Source: Methylophilus sp. TWE2 (lineage in GTDB: Bacteria > Pseudomonadota > Gammaproteobacteria > Burkholderiales > Methylophilaceae). From it: a DNA stretch of 64,000 nucleotides. Positions 8,903 through 18,429 of this stretch are shown in pieces. The stretch spans positions 2,165,839-2,229,838 of the forward strand of contig NZ_CP012020.1 of NCBI RefSeq assembly GCF_001183865.1, written 5' to 3'. Both the position numbers and the translations under genes were made by a program. Position 1 is the stretch's first letter. The number at the start of each line of letters is the position of its first letter. The notes beneath the pieces are model-generated. The model made no database searches. It saw nothing but the letters and a program-made list of their open reading frames with translations, and was not told the origin of the DNA.

Positions 8903-11900
8903 GTGACACCCTTTGCTGTGCGGCCGGTTTTTTCATCCAGCGCCCCACCACAATAAAAAATAACGGCACAAAAAAGATAGCGAGCAAGGTGGCAGTGATG
9001 ATGCCGCCAAGCACACTGGTGCCGATGGCAATTTGTGCGCCTGAGGCTGCGCCACTGGAGAATGCCAGCGGAATCACGCCCACACCAAAGGCCAGCGAGG
9101 TCATGACAATCGGGCGCAGACGCTCTTTGGCCGCCAGCAAGCTGGCTTCGATTAACGGCATGCCTTGTAGTACGTGTTCGCGCGCAAACTCGACAATCAG
9201 GATGGCATTTTTCGCGGACAAGCCAATCGTGGCAATCAGACCCACCTTGAAGTAAATGTCATTTGGTAAACCTCTAATCGTCACTCCGAGCAAGGCACCT
9301 AGAACACCCAATGGCACCACCAGGATAACTGCAAATGGAATCGCCCAGCTTTCATACAAAGCAGCCAGTACAAGGAAAACCACCAGAATGGACAAGCCAA
9401 ACAGCAAGCTGGCTTGACTGCCGGATTGTTTTTCCTCCAGCGACTGCCCTGCCCATTCAAAACCGATGCCTTTACCCAGGCCTTGCACCAGTTTTTCTAT
9501 GGTCTGCATGGCTTCACCACTACTGTAACCAGGAGCGGCACCGCCATTGATGTTGAAGGAGGGGAAGCCGTTAAAGCGCGTGCGCTGTGGGCTCCCCATG
9601 GCCCAGTCTAGCGTCATGATGGAAGCCAGTGGTACCAGGCTGCCATCCTTAGCTTTGAGGCGGATTTTCTTGATATCTTCCAGCGTCTGGCGCTGCTTGC
9701 CATCGGCTTGCACAATAATCCGGCGCACCTGGTTGCCGTAGACGAAATCACCCAGATAGTTAGATCCTAGCAAGGTAGCCAGTGAGTCATTGATTTCATC
9801 CAGCGAAATACCCAGCGCATTGGCTTTGCTACGGTTGAGTTGCATATTGACCACGGGCGTATCGTACAACCCGGCGAACAATACATTGGCCAGCTCAGGA
9901 TGCTTGGCGGACTCTGCCAGCAATTGATCACGCGCTTTCATTAATGTCTCAATACCGACACTGGCGCGGTCGACCAGGCGCATATCGAATCCACCCACGC
10001 TGCCAAGCTCAGGCAATGGCGGCGCATTCATGGCAAAAATAGTTAAATTAGGTCGTCCATAAAACTGCTGATTGACCCGGTTGACGATGGCCTGCACCTG
10101 TTGCTCCGGGTTGGGCCGCTCGGCCCAGTCTTTGAGCGTGATAAACAGCATGCCGCTATTGGTGCTGGTGCCGTAGAAACTAAAGCCACTCACCTCAAAA
10201 ATAATATCCACCGGTTCATGCTCTTGAATATAACGGCTCATATCGCCGAGCACCTCAGCGGTTTCTGCCAGGGTAGCGCCTTGTGGCAATGACACCATGA
10301 CCATAAAGTTACCCTGGTCTTCTTCTGGCAAAAACGCGCCTGGCAATCGCGTGAATAACCAGACGACCAGCCCCACAATCAAGGCAAACACAGCGAGCCA
10401 GCGCAGTGGCTTTTTGAGCAAGCGCCCGGTCAGGCCAGTGTAGCGTTCAGTCATGCATTTGAAACTGCGGTTAAACCAGACGAAAAACCGAGCCTTGGGG
10501 CTGGACTCATGTCGCAGTAGCGTCACGCACAAAGCAGGGGTAAGCGAGAGCGCCAGAAACGCCGAAAAGCTGATGGAGACAGACAAAGCTAATGAAAACT
10601 GGCGGTAAATATTGCCTACCGCGCCACTGAAAAACGCCATGGGGATAAACACAGACACAAGTACTGCGGTAATCCCGACCACAGCACCGCTGATTTGCGA
10701 CATGGCCTTGATGGTGGCATCACGGGCAGACAGACCCTCCTCCACAATCAGACGCTCGACGTTTTCCACCACCACAATCGCATCGTCGACCAGAATACCA
10801 ATCGCCAGCACCACGCCGAACATGGTCAGCACATTGATGGAATACCCCAGCCAGTACATGACGGCAAAGGTGCCCAACAGGGCAATGGGTACCACGATGG
10901 TGGGGATCAGCGTCGCCCGCAGGTTCTGCATAAATAAATACATGACCACAAACACCAGCAACACGGCCTCTACCAGTGTCTGGATCACTTTTTTAATCGA
11001 GATCGACACAAAGGCTGATGAGTCATAAGACAGCTGGAACATGACGTTAGGCGGGAAATACGGCTGCATGTTCTCCATGGCCTCTTTCACGCGCTTGATG
11101 GTTTCAACGGCATTGGAACCAGGTGCCAGCTTGATCGCCATGCCGGCCGCATTTTTGCCATTGACGCGGGAGCTGTAGGTGTAGTCACTGCTGCCCAGCT
11201 CTACCCGCGCGACATCTTTCACCAGCAAGGCTGAACCATCGGCCTGGCTGCGAATAGGCACATTGGCAAAATCTTCCACGGTCTTGAGCGTGGCCTCAGC
11301 CTCCAGGGAGACGCTGAGCGGGGCGCCTTCGGGCACACCGCTGGCGCCTACCTGCCCCAGTGTGAGGCGGGTATTGTAGCTACGCAAAGCATTGGAAATT
11401 TCGGTGATGCTGACATTCAGGCCTGCCATTTTTTGCGGGTCCGGCCAGATGCGCATCGCATATTCGGGGCTGAAAGACTGCACCTTGCCTACGCCTTGCA
11501 CACGCTTGAGGGTAGGCATCACTGTGGCTGAAGACAACTCGCCAAGGTCAATTTCACTGTAGCGGTTATCCTCCGACGTCAGGGATACGATCAGCTGGAA
11601 ACTATCCGCTGACTTCTCCACCATGATGCCGCTACGGCGAACGATTTCTGGCAAGCGGACTTCCACACTTTTGAGCCGGTTTTGCACATCAACGGCCGCC
11701 AGGTCAGGATTGGTGCCCTGCTTGAAGGTGACACTGACAGACGCCATGCCAAAGTTGCTGGTGGCAGACACATACATCAGCCCTGGCATACCATTCATTT
11801 CACGCTCGATAATCGAGGTCACGGTTTCTTCAACCACCTTGGCCGAGGCACCGGGATAAGTGGCAGCAATATTCACCACCGGCGGCGCAATGTCAGGATA

Positions 11901-12002
11901 TTGCGCAATCGGTAATTGTTTGATGGAGATCAGGCCCGCCAGCACAATCAGGATGGCAATCACCCAGGCAAAGATGGGGCGATCAATAAAAAAACGACTC
12001 AT
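8892..12002 (-). CDS. RND multidrug efflux permease, HAE1 (AcrB/MexB) family
   Basis: A 1036-residue inner-membrane proton-driven pump of standard AcrB length. It begins with the family motif MSRFFIDRPIFAWVIAILI and shows twelve predicted membrane helices in two halves around large periplasmic loops. The proton-relay motif in TM4 is visible as VLAIGILVDDAIVVVENVER, with the two aspartates. The C-terminal half contains SAKNAILIVEFA. It is transcribed after the adaptor gene (57-bp gap) and before the outer-membrane factor (overlap), forming a complete tripartite pump, probably repressed by the divergent TetR regulator. Confidence 0.96.
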   Translation of the reverse strand: MSRFFIDRPIFAWVIAILIVLAGLISIKQLPIAQYPDIAPPVVNIAATYPGASAKVVEETVTSIIEREMNGMPGLMYVSATSNFGMASVSVTFKQGTNPDLAAVDVQNRLKSVEVRLPEIVRRSGIMVEKSADSFQLIVSLTSEDNRYSEIDLGELSSATVMPTLKRVQGVGKVQSFSPEYAMRIWPDPQKMAGLNVSITEISNALRSYNTRLTLGQVGASGVPEGAPLSVSLEAEATLKTVEDFANVPIRSQADGSALLVKDVARVELGSSDYTYSSRVNGKNAAGMAIKLAPGSNAVETIKRVKEAMENMQPYFPPNVMFQLSYDSSAFVSISIKKVIQTLVEAVLLVFVVMYLFMQNLRATLIPTIVVPIALLGTFAVMYWLGYSINVLTMFGVVLAIGILVDDAIVVVENVERLIVEEGLSARDATIKAMSQISGAVVGITAVLVSVFIPMAFFSGAVGNIYRQFSLALSVSISFSAFLALSLTPALCVTLLRHESSPKARFFVWFNRSFKCMTERYTGLTGRLLKKPLRWLAVFALIVGLVVWLFTRLPGAFLPEEDQGNFMVMVSLPQGATLAETAEVLGDMSRYIQEHEPVDIIFEVSGFSFYGTSTNSGMLFITLKDWAERPNPEQQVQAIVNRVNQQFYGRPNLTIFAMNAPPLPELGSVGGFDMRLVDRASVGIETLMKARDQLLAESAKHPELANVLFAGLYDTPVVNMQLNRSKANALGISLDEINDSLATLLGSNYLGDFVYGNQVRRIIVQADGKQRQTLEDIKKIRLKAKDGSLVPLASIMTLDWAMGSPQRTRFNGFPSFNINGGAAPGYSSGEAMQTIEKLVQGLGKGIGFEWAGQSLEEKQSGSQASLLFGLSILVVFLVLAALYESWAIPFAVILVVPLGVLGALLGVTIRGLPNDIYFKVGLIATIGLSAKNAILIVEFAREHVLQGMPLIEASLLAAKERLRPIVMTSLAFGVGVIPLAFSSGAASGAQIAIGTSVLGGIITATLLAIFFVPLFFIVVGRWMKKPAAQQRVSHEV

Positions 12003-12059
12003 GGTTTGGCTTTCTCTAGATTGCCTGTTAAATAAACAGCCTGATAAATAGACTGCCCG

Positions 12060-13223
12060 TTAAGAGGCCAGCGCTTTCGTGATCTTGTCTTTGGCATTCA
12101 CCAGCTTGGGCGTCACCTTGGTGCCTGCCGTTTGCGTGGCGGCATTGGTGACGACAACACGCTCACCCGGCTTGAGGCCGTGCTCAACCACCCATTGTTT
12201 ATCGACCACGCTCCCGGTTTGCACTTCGCGGGATTCCAGCTCGTTCTTGGCATTGACTACCCAGACGCGGGCCGAAAACTGATCGCGGATCAAGGCATCC
12301 CGGGGCAGCAGGATAGCGTTGGGATTGGTCGCCTGGCGGATTTTGAGGCGTACATAGGCGCCAGGCATCAGTTCTTGCTGTGGATTGTCGAAAATAGCCC
12401 GCATCACCACCGAGTCTGTGGTCTGGTTGACGGAAACATCCGAAAATGAGAGCTTGCCCACACTTGGGTACAGCGAACCATCAGGCAGCAACAATTCAAT
12501 TTTGAACCGGCCGTCATTGCCCTTGAGTTGTCCATCGCGCAAGGCTTTACGCAGCGCAAATACTTCGGAGGATGACTGAGCAAAGTTAACGTAGACCGGA
12601 TTCACCTGTTCTACCGTGGTCAGGTGAGTCGCTTCATCTTTACCAACCAATGCACCTTCGGTCACCAGCGCACGACGGGCCACACCATCAATCGGCGCGG
12701 TCACATTGGCGTATCCCAGATCCAGCTTGGCGCGGTTCAATTTGGCTTGTGCTGACGCCACTTCAGCCTTGGCTAACTGCGCTTCTGCCTGCGCTGCCCG
12801 ATAGTCGCGCTGACTCACCGATTGGTCGCCAACCAGTGCCTGGTAGCGCTGTAATTTGTCGTTCGCGTTCACCAGGTTAGCCTCAGTCCTTGCCAATTCT
12901 GCCTCTGCTTCCAGCTTACTGGCCTGTAGCTGCTCAGGGTTGATTTGGAATAAGGGTGTCCCGGCTTTGACTACCTGCCCTTCCTGATACAGGCGTTTGG
13001 CTACAATACCCGAGACACGTGCTCTCACCTCAGCGATGCGGTAGGCTTCAACGCGCCCTGGCAACTCCACTTCATCGGGAATATCAGCGACCTGGACGGC
13101 CACCACTTCCACTTCAGGGGCAACCGTTGCAGCCTGGGTGGACTCCTGGGGTTTGCTGCAGGCTGATAACTGCAATAACACAAACGTGGAGACTAAGGCC
13201 GTACTGACAGAAAATCTGGACAT
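12060..13223 (-). CDS. RND efflux periplasmic adaptor lipoprotein (AcrA/MexA family)
   Basis: First gene of the efflux operon. The 387-residue product has a lipoprotein signal peptide (lipobox LSAC near residues 19-22). A barrel-sandwich/lipoyl half (VELPGRVEAYRIAEVRARVSG) follows, then a coiled-coil hairpin (about residues 95-170, rich in A/E/Q/K), the second lipoyl half (LDLGYANVTAPIDGVA) and beta-barrel/membrane-proximal domains. It links the AcrB-like pump to the outer-membrane duct. The ATG at 13223 faces the TetR gene across about 130 bp containing the palindromic operator. Confidence 0.95.
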   Translation of the reverse strand: MSRFSVSTALVSTFVLLQLSACSKPQESTQAATVAPEVEVVAVQVADIPDEVELPGRVEAYRIAEVRARVSGIVAKRLYQEGQVVKAGTPLFQINPEQLQASKLEAEAELARTEANLVNANDKLQRYQALVGDQSVSQRDYRAAQAEAQLAKAEVASAQAKLNRAKLDLGYANVTAPIDGVARRALVTEGALVGKDEATHLTTVEQVNPVYVNFAQSSSEVFALRKALRDGQLKGNDGRFKIELLLPDGSLYPSVGKLSFSDVSVNQTTDSVVMRAIFDNPQQELMPGAYVRLKIRQATNPNAILLPRDALIRDQFSARVWVVNAKNELESREVQTGSVVDKQWVVEHGLKPGERVVVTNAATQTAGTKVTPKLVNAKDKITKALAS

Positions 13224-13270
13224 GAAAATGACTTCTTACTATATGGACATCAATATTCTATCTGCACCCC

Positions 13271-13302
13271 AATAATTAATCAATCATGACTGATTAATTA
13301 TT
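13271..13302. promoter_or_regulatory. Near-perfect palindromic operator for the TetR/AcrR repressor
   Basis: A 32-bp inverted repeat with arms starting AATAATTAATCA and ending TGATTAATTATT. Only one symmetric base pair is broken. It is centred between the divergent efflux operon and the TetR gene. Size and position fit a TetR-family operator able to control both directions. Confidence 0.75.
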
Positions 13303-13350
13303 TTTTGATATCATAGCCATATTGTTTGATGGATGATCCGCCTAGAAATC

Positions 13351-13962
13351 ATGGCCAGAAAAACCAAAGAAGACGCACAAAAAAGCCGCGACCAGATACT
13401 GGATGCGGCAGAGCATGTGTTTTACCGCAAAGGCTTTACCCTGGCGACCATGGCAGACATTGCCGAGGCCGCACAACTGTCTCGCGGCGCCGTGTATGGC
13501 CATTACAAGGGCAAACTCGAAGTCGCCACCGCCATGGCCGAGCGCGTGATTCAGCAAGCTTCTCCCTTTCAGGCAGACGTCGCACTCAGTGCGCTCAAAA
13601 ATCTAAAACAGTATTGCTTACAGGAAGTCCGCAGTTATATCGAACCCAGCTCTATCCAGCGCGTGCTGTTCTTTTTGTATGTGGGCATTGATGACTCGCC
13701 TGAGTTACTGCAACTGCGCTTTGACTGGGAGAAAAAACGCATTACGCAGATCAGCCAGTTGCTCACCCAGGCCATGACGAATGGGGAGCTGCCTGCTGAC
13801 ATCGATTTTGATTTAATCAATCTGTATTGCCAGTCGGTGATCGAGGGCGTGTTCAGCATTGTCTACTTTGGCAGCATGAGCGAAAGCGAGCGCTGGCAGC
13901 GTGCAGAACAACTTTGTACTTACAGCTTGCAACGCTTGTCCATGCCGCTTTCGCCACCTTGA
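13351..13962 (+). CDS. TetR-family efflux repressor (AcrR-like)
   Basis: Begins MARKTKEDAQKSRDQILDAA, closely matching AcrR/TtgR-type repressors. I therefore place the start at the ATG at 13351 rather than at codons up to 18 bp upstream. The helix-turn-helix (about residues 30-60, TMADIAEAAQLSRGAVYGHY) is followed by an all-helical ligand domain. Being divergent from the RND operon, with a palindrome between, makes it the likely local repressor, relieved by pump substrates. Confidence 0.9.
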   Translation: MARKTKEDAQKSRDQILDAAEHVFYRKGFTLATMADIAEAAQLSRGAVYGHYKGKLEVATAMAERVIQQASPFQADVALSALKNLKQYCLQEVRSYIEPSSIQRVLFFLYVGIDDSPELLQLRFDWEKKRITQISQLLTQAMTNGELPADIDFDLINLYCQSVIEGVFSIVYFGSMSESERWQRAEQLCTYSLQRLSMPLSPP

Positions 13963-13988
13963 TCCAGCACATTGGATCCAGCACATTG
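13961..13988. repeat. Exact 14-bp tandem duplication at the TetR gene stop
   Basis: The unit GATCCAGCACATTG occurs twice head to tail. The first copy begins with the second base of the stop codon. It leaves the coding frame intact and looks like a small slippage or duplication event. Confidence 0.8.
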
Positions 13989-14174
13989 CTCATTGACGAG
14001 CCATGGCCTCTTGCTGCAAGATAAAAGCAAATATATTGATTTCAATCTAACTTTCTGGCCTGTACAAGGTCAGTCAGAGTGGTTGCGCTCATTGCGGTCA
14101 ACATCTGATCACTGATCGCGACTACCACTTTGTGCATGTCTGCGCGAATAAAAAAACTTAAAGAAACCTTTGCT

Positions 14175-15878
14175 ATGGACCATAACCTGACCTTAATCAC
14201 AACCCTTGCCGTCGCATTTGCGCTGGCACTGGTATTTGGGCTGATCGCTGAAAAACTCAAATTGCCCGCCCTGATTGGCTATTTGCTGGCTGGCATCATG
14301 ATTGGCCCGGCGACGCCTGGCTTTGTGGCCGATATTGAAATTGCCTCACAGCTCTCAGAGATTGGCGTCATGTTATTGATGTTTGGCGTCGGCTTACATT
14401 TTTCGGTACAAGACCTGCTCTCGGTCCGGCGTATTGCCTTACCCGGCGCACTGGCACAAATGACGCTGGCAACGTTATTGGGCATGCTGGTCGCCTGTAG
14501 CTGGCACTGGAGCTTGGGCGAAGGCCTGGTGTTTGGCTTATCCCTGTCATGTGCGAGTACCGTGGTCTTGCTCAAGGCGCTGGAGTCGCGCCGCATTCTG
14601 GAAAGCATGAATGGCAAAATTGCCGTGGGCTGGCTGGTTGTGGAAGACATGGTGACGGTATTGGTATTGGTGCTGATGCCCGCTTTGGCAGGCGTGCTGG
14701 GCGGCACCCAAAACGAAGCCACGAATGTCACGGCGATCTGGGAAACGATAGGCATGACCTTGCTCGAAGTGGCCGGGTTTATTGCCATCATGCTGGTGGT
14801 CGGCAAGCGCGTGCTGCCCTGGTTACTGTGGTACGTCGCTGGCACTGGCTCGCGTGAACTGTTCACGCTGACTGTGATCGCGGTGGCGATCGGTGTCGCA
14901 TTTTTTGCCTCATCCTTATTTAATGTTTCATTCGCATTGGGCGCGTTTTTTGCGGGCATGATCATGCGCGAATCAGAGTACAGTCACCGTGCTGCAGAAG
15001 ATTCGCTGCCGTTCCGTGATGCGTTTGCCGTGCTGTTTTTTGTCTCTGTGGGCATGTTGTTTGATCCGGGTATTTTGATCCATCAGCCCGCACAGGTATT
15101 GTCGGTGGTGGCCATCATCATTTTGGGTAAATCACTGGCAGCGGTCGCCATTGTGCTGGCCTTACGTTATCCCTTAAATACGGCGTTGACGGTGGCTGCC
15201 AGCCTTGGGCAAATCGGTGAGTTCTCATTTATTTTGGCTGGACTGGGCGTGTCGCTCAACTTGATGTCTCCCGATGGCATGAGCCTGGTGTTGGCTGGCG
15301 CGCTGATTTCCATTGCGCTCAATCCGCTGGTATTTGCGTCTATCAAGCCATTGACCAACTGGATTGTGAATAAATCAGACTTGGCCAGAAGTCTTTCGCT
15401 ACGCATGGATCCTTATGGTGAATTACCCATGACCACAGAGCGAAAGTTCCTGGAGGGACAGGCGGTACTGGTTGGCTATGGCCGCGTTGGTAAACGCATT
15501 GCACAATCGCTCACATACGCTGGCATCCCGTTTGTGGTCGCCGAACAAAACCGTGAAGTGGTGGAAAAACTGCGCAAACAGGGTCAGCCTGCGGTCTCCG
15601 GGAACGCTGCCGACCCGATGGTATTGATCCAGGCGCATATTGCCAATGCCTCCATGCTGATCATTGCTACACCGGATGCCATGCATATCCGCAAAATGGT
15701 GGAGATCGCCAAACAGCTCAAACCGGACATTGAAGTGGTGATCCGTACCCATCATGAAGATGAGTATCAACGTCTGCAAAAAGAGTTGGGAAGCAGCGAA
15801 GCGGTGTTTTTTGGCGAGGAGGAACTGGCCAAAGGTATGGCGGCACACGTGTTGCAGCGCTACGAGCGTGCCGTTTAA
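14175..15878 (+). CDS. ybaL: YbaL/KefB-type cation:proton antiporter with TrkA-N domain
   Basis: CPA2-family inner-membrane antiporter, about 567 residues from the ATG at 14175 (MDHNLTLITTLAVAFALAL). An in-frame extension to 14130 is not membrane-like and lacks a better ribosome site. There are about twelve membrane helices with the family stretch LKLPALIGYLLAGIMIGP. A Rossmann-fold RCK/TrkA-N domain from about residue 428 (AVLVGYGRVGKRIAQSL) gives nucleotide- or glutathione-type gating. The order and sequence resemble E. coli YbaL most. Transport of K+ or Na+ against protons is family knowledge; the substrate here is not established. It is separated from amiE by a 240-bp leader region. Confidence 0.88.
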   Translation: MDHNLTLITTLAVAFALALVFGLIAEKLKLPALIGYLLAGIMIGPATPGFVADIEIASQLSEIGVMLLMFGVGLHFSVQDLLSVRRIALPGALAQMTLATLLGMLVACSWHWSLGEGLVFGLSLSCASTVVLLKALESRRILESMNGKIAVGWLVVEDMVTVLVLVLMPALAGVLGGTQNEATNVTAIWETIGMTLLEVAGFIAIMLVVGKRVLPWLLWYVAGTGSRELFTLTVIAVAIGVAFFASSLFNVSFALGAFFAGMIMRESEYSHRAAEDSLPFRDAFAVLFFVSVGMLFDPGILIHQPAQVLSVVAIIILGKSLAAVAIVLALRYPLNTALTVAASLGQIGEFSFILAGLGVSLNLMSPDGMSLVLAGALISIALNPLVFASIKPLTNWIVNKSDLARSLSLRMDPYGELPMTTERKFLEGQAVLVGYGRVGKRIAQSLTYAGIPFVVAEQNREVVEKLRKQGQPAVSGNAADPMVLIQAHIANASMLIIATPDAMHIRKMVEIAKQLKPDIEVVIRTHHEDEYQRLQKELGSSEAVFFGEEELAKGMAAHVLQRYERAV

Positions 15879-15987
15879 TCTGTCGCACGGAGAATCCCGG
15901 ATACGCCAATTAACGTATGGCAAGCGCACCCTCCTGACGTTAAATTACCACCAAGGTTATTACCTGCTACGCCCTACATTTTAATCA

Positions 15988-16028
15988 CACCGTCAACAGC
16001 GCCGGTGATGATTCGAGCAAAAAAGCTC
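15988..16028 (+). promoter_or_regulatory. amiE leader: two hexaloop hairpins, AmiR (ANTAR) target
   Basis: Hairpin 1 (15988-16007) pairs CACCG with CGGTG, has one T.C mismatch and a C-G closing pair, and exposes the six-base loop AACAGC. Hairpin 2 (16015-16028) pairs GAGC with GCTC around the loop AAAAAA. The 3' arm of hairpin 2 is also part of the 5' arm of the terminator that follows, so forming one blocks the other. This is the layout of ANTAR antitermination targets. Both loops keep A at position 1 but have A rather than G at position 4, unlike the nitrate leaders in this window. Confidence 0.65.
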
Positions 16029-16062
16029 ACCCGCCATCTGGATGGCCGGTGGGCTTTTTTTA
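16021..16062 (+). terminator. Attenuator terminator upstream of amiE
   Basis: A long stem begins AAAAGCTCACC and ends GGTGGGCTTTT. It has one mismatch and one G.T pair, the tetraloop CTGG, and a run of eight T. It lies about 60 bp before amiE and 140 bp after ybaL. It may also end ybaL transcripts, but the overlapping hexaloop hairpin argues for regulated read-through. Confidence 0.8.
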
Positions 16063-16120
16063 TGCGTAATCGGTATGTATCGAGTCTTAAGCCTTTTTTA
16101 ACTCTTTCAGGAGAAGTTTC

Positions 16121-17143
16121 ATGATACATGGTGATATTTCCAGCAGTCAGGACACCGTCGGCGTTGCCGTCGTCAATTACAAAATGCCGCGCTTGCATAC
16201 CAAGGCCGAGATTCTGGCCAACTGCCGCAACATTGCCGACATGGTGGTGAATATGAAAGCGGGCCTGCCTGGCATGGACCTGGTGATTTTCCCCGAATAC
16301 AGCACGCACGGCATCATGTATGACGGCCAGGAAATGTATGACAATGCCACCACCGTGCCCGGCCCGGAAACCGACATTTTTGCCGAAGCCTGCCGCAAGG
16401 CCAAAGTGTGGGGCGTGTTCTCAATTACCGGTGAGCAGCACGAAGAGCATCCGAAAAAAGCGCCTTACAACACCTTGATCCTGATGAATGACAAAGGTGA
16501 AATTGTGCAGAAGTACCGCAAAATCATGCCATGGGTGCCGATTGAAGGCTGGTACCCAGGCAAGGAGACCTTTATCAGCGAAGGCCCCAAAGGCCTTAAG
16601 GTCAGCCTGATTATCTGTGACGATGGCAACTACCCTGAAATCTGGCGCGATTGTGCCATGAAGGGGGCAGAACTGATTGTGCGTTGCCAAGGCTATATGT
16701 ATCCAGCCAAAGAGCAGCAAATCCTCATTAGCAAAGCGATGGCGTTTGCCAATAACACGTATGTCGCGGTGTCCAATGCGGCCGGCTTTGATGGCGTCTA
16801 CTCCTACTTTGGTCACTCTGCGATTATCGGCTTTGATGGCCGCACGCTGGGCGAATGTGGCGAGGAAGAAAATGGCGTGCAGTATGCGGCCTTAAGCAAA
16901 CACCTGATCCGTGACTTCCGTAAACATGGCCAGTCCGAAAACCACCTGTTCAAGCTGCTGCACCGTGGCTACACCGGTGTGCTCAACTCAGGCGATGGCG
17001 ACCAGGGCGTGGCAGCCTGCCCTTACAGTTTCTACAGCAAATGGGTGCAGGACCCGGCGGCTGCGCGTGACATGGTAGAATCCTTTACACGCTCTACCCT
17101 GGGTACCAAAGAGGCGCCGATAGAAGGGTTACCTAATGAATAG
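16121..17143 (+). CDS. amiE: Aliphatic amidase (acylamide amidohydrolase)
   Basis: Cytoplasmic nitrilase-superfamily enzyme hydrolysing short aliphatic amides such as acetamide to the acid and ammonia. The 340-residue product follows Pseudomonas aeruginosa AmiE almost residue by residue from the N-terminus ([19 protein letters not shown]). The catalytic triad falls at the same numbers: Glu59 in FPEYS, Lys134 in YRKIMPW and Cys166 in [10 protein letters not shown]. The start ATG at 16121 is preceded by AGGAGAAG. It is first in amiE-amiC-amiR and is preceded by an attenuator. The P. aeruginosa operon's amiB and amiS are absent, so amide uptake must be by diffusion or another transporter. Confidence 0.95.
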   Translation: MIHGDISSSQDTVGVAVVNYKMPRLHTKAEILANCRNIADMVVNMKAGLPGMDLVIFPEYSTHGIMYDGQEMYDNATTVPGPETDIFAEACRKAKVWGVFSITGEQHEEHPKKAPYNTLILMNDKGEIVQKYRKIMPWVPIEGWYPGKETFISEGPKGLKVSLIICDDGNYPEIWRDCAMKGAELIVRCQGYMYPAKEQQILISKAMAFANNTYVAVSNAAGFDGVYSYFGHSAIIGFDGRTLGECGEEENGVQYAALSKHLIRDFRKHGQSENHLFKLLHRGYTGVLNSGDGDQGVAACPYSFYSKWVQDPAAARDMVESFTRSTLGTKEAPIEGLPNE

Positions 17144-17166
17144 TCGGCTAGCCTGACTAAACAAAA

Positions 17167-17214
17167 GGGCATGGTCAGCGTACAAATGATCAATGTCTCT
17201 CGCACACCATGCCC
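17167..17214 (+). other. Intercistronic stem-loop between amiE and amiC
   Basis: A perfect 9-bp inverted repeat (GGGCATGGT / ACCATGCCC) with a 30-nt loop and no following T-run. It could stabilise the amiE part of the transcript or damp read-through, giving more amidase than regulator. That role is inferred. Confidence 0.5.
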
Positions 17215-17262
17215 CGTTAAAAAATCGTCCCGGTCTGGCCGGGGCACTGATGAAAGATCTTC

Positions 17263-18429
17263 ATGGCAAACACTGACCCGATCCATGTCGGCGTGCTGTT
17301 TTCCACCAGCGGCACCACGGCGACCATAGAACGCTCACAAGCATTTGCCACATTTTTTGCCATTGATGAAATCAATGCGGCGGGCGGTATTCATGGGCGT
17401 GAACTGGTGCCTATCCACTACGATCCGCAGGGCATGCCGCAACAATACCAGTTATTGGCCGAGCGCATGATCTGTGAAGATGGCGTCAATGTGATCTTTG
17501 GCTGCTACCTCTCCAGCACGCGCAAAGCGGTGATTCCGGTGGTGGAAAAATGGCGCAAGCTGCTGTTTTACCCCACGCCCTATGAGGGCTTTGAGTTCTC
17601 GCCGCATGTGATTTACACCGGCGCGGCCCCCAACCAGAACAGTGCACAATTGGCCGATTACATGACACGGCATTTTGGCGCGCGCGTCTACATGATTGGT
17701 TGCGACTACATCTATCCGTATGAGTCTAACCGCATCATGAGCGATTTTATTCTTGAAGTGCCGGGCGGCAAAAAACTGGCTGAACGCTATGTGCCGCTGA
17801 CTGCCACAGAAAAAGATTTTTTAGTGGTGGTGAAAGATATCAAAGCCAAGGCGCCAGACTTTGTGTTTTCTACTGTCGTCGGCCAAGCCACGCAGCGTCT
17901 CTACCGAGCCTACGCCGAACTCGGCATGGATGCGCAGCAAACACCGATTGCCAGCCTGACCACCTCAGAAGCAGAAGTGGCAGAAATGGGGGCTGCTGCG
18001 GCCCACGGTCACCTGACCTCTGCCGCTTATTTTCAAAGCATTCACAGCGCCCAAAATCAGGCCTGCATCGCCCGTTTTCAGCAGCAATATGGCACTGAGA
18101 TTGCGCCCAATATGGCCTGGGAAGCGGCTTACTTTCAAACAAACCTGTTTGCCGAAGCCATGCGTGCCGCGGGCAGTGACCAATATGATGTGCTGCTGCC
18201 GCACTTGCTGGGCCGCGAATTTGAGGCCTTGCAAGGACGCATTGCCATTGACGCAGGCAACCACCATACCAGCCTGCATCCGCGCATTGCCCGTGTGAAT
18301 GCCAGCGGCCAGTTTGAAATCATTGCCGGTGGCGGCTCCCAGGCGGTCATGCCGGATCCTTACTTGGTCACGCATCCCGGTGCCAGCTGGAACAACCTGA
18401 CCCAGGCAACGGAGTATCGCGTTGGCTGA
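17263..18429 (+). CDS. amiC: AmiC, amide-sensing negative regulator (periplasmic-binding-protein fold)
   Basis: A 388-residue Type 1 periplasmic-binding-protein-fold polypeptide without a signal peptide, so cytoplasmic. It resembles P. aeruginosa AmiC throughout (FGCYLSSTRKAVIPVVE, YPTPYEGFEFSPHVIYTG, ASLTTSEAEVAEMG) and less closely the exported urea/amide binder UrtA. In the Pseudomonas system AmiC sequesters AmiR until amides bind. The stop codon of amiC overlaps the TTG start of amiR by 8 bp, the coupling expected for a stoichiometric sensor-antiterminator pair. Confidence 0.9.
   Translation: MANTDPIHVGVLFSTSGTTATIERSQAFATFFAIDEINAAGGIHGRELVPIHYDPQGMPQQYQLLAERMICEDGVNVIFGCYLSSTRKAVIPVVEKWRKLLFYPTPYEGFEFSPHVIYTGAAPNQNSAQLADYMTRHFGARVYMIGCDYIYPYESNRIMSDFILEVPGGKKLAERYVPLTATEKDFLVVVKDIKAKAPDFVFSTVVGQATQRLYRAYAELGMDAQQTPIASLTTSEAEVAEMGAAAAHGHLTSAAYFQSIHSAQNQACIARFQQQYGTEIAPNMAWEAAYFQTNLFAEAMRAAGSDQYDVLLPHLLGREFEALQGRIAIDAGNHHTSLHPRIARVNASGQFEIIAGGGSQAVMPDPYLVTHPGASWNNLTQATEYRVG

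Noticed and set aside
15879-15990. Sigma-54 promoter for amiE
   Set aside because: The best TGGCA stretch (TGGCAAGCGCACCC) lacks the -12 TTGC element; the amidase unit probably uses another sigma factor.
17263-18429. UrtA urea-transporter binding protein
   Set aside because: No signal peptide, no urtBCDE genes, and an 8-bp overlap with an ANTAR gene; the sequence and context fit AmiC.
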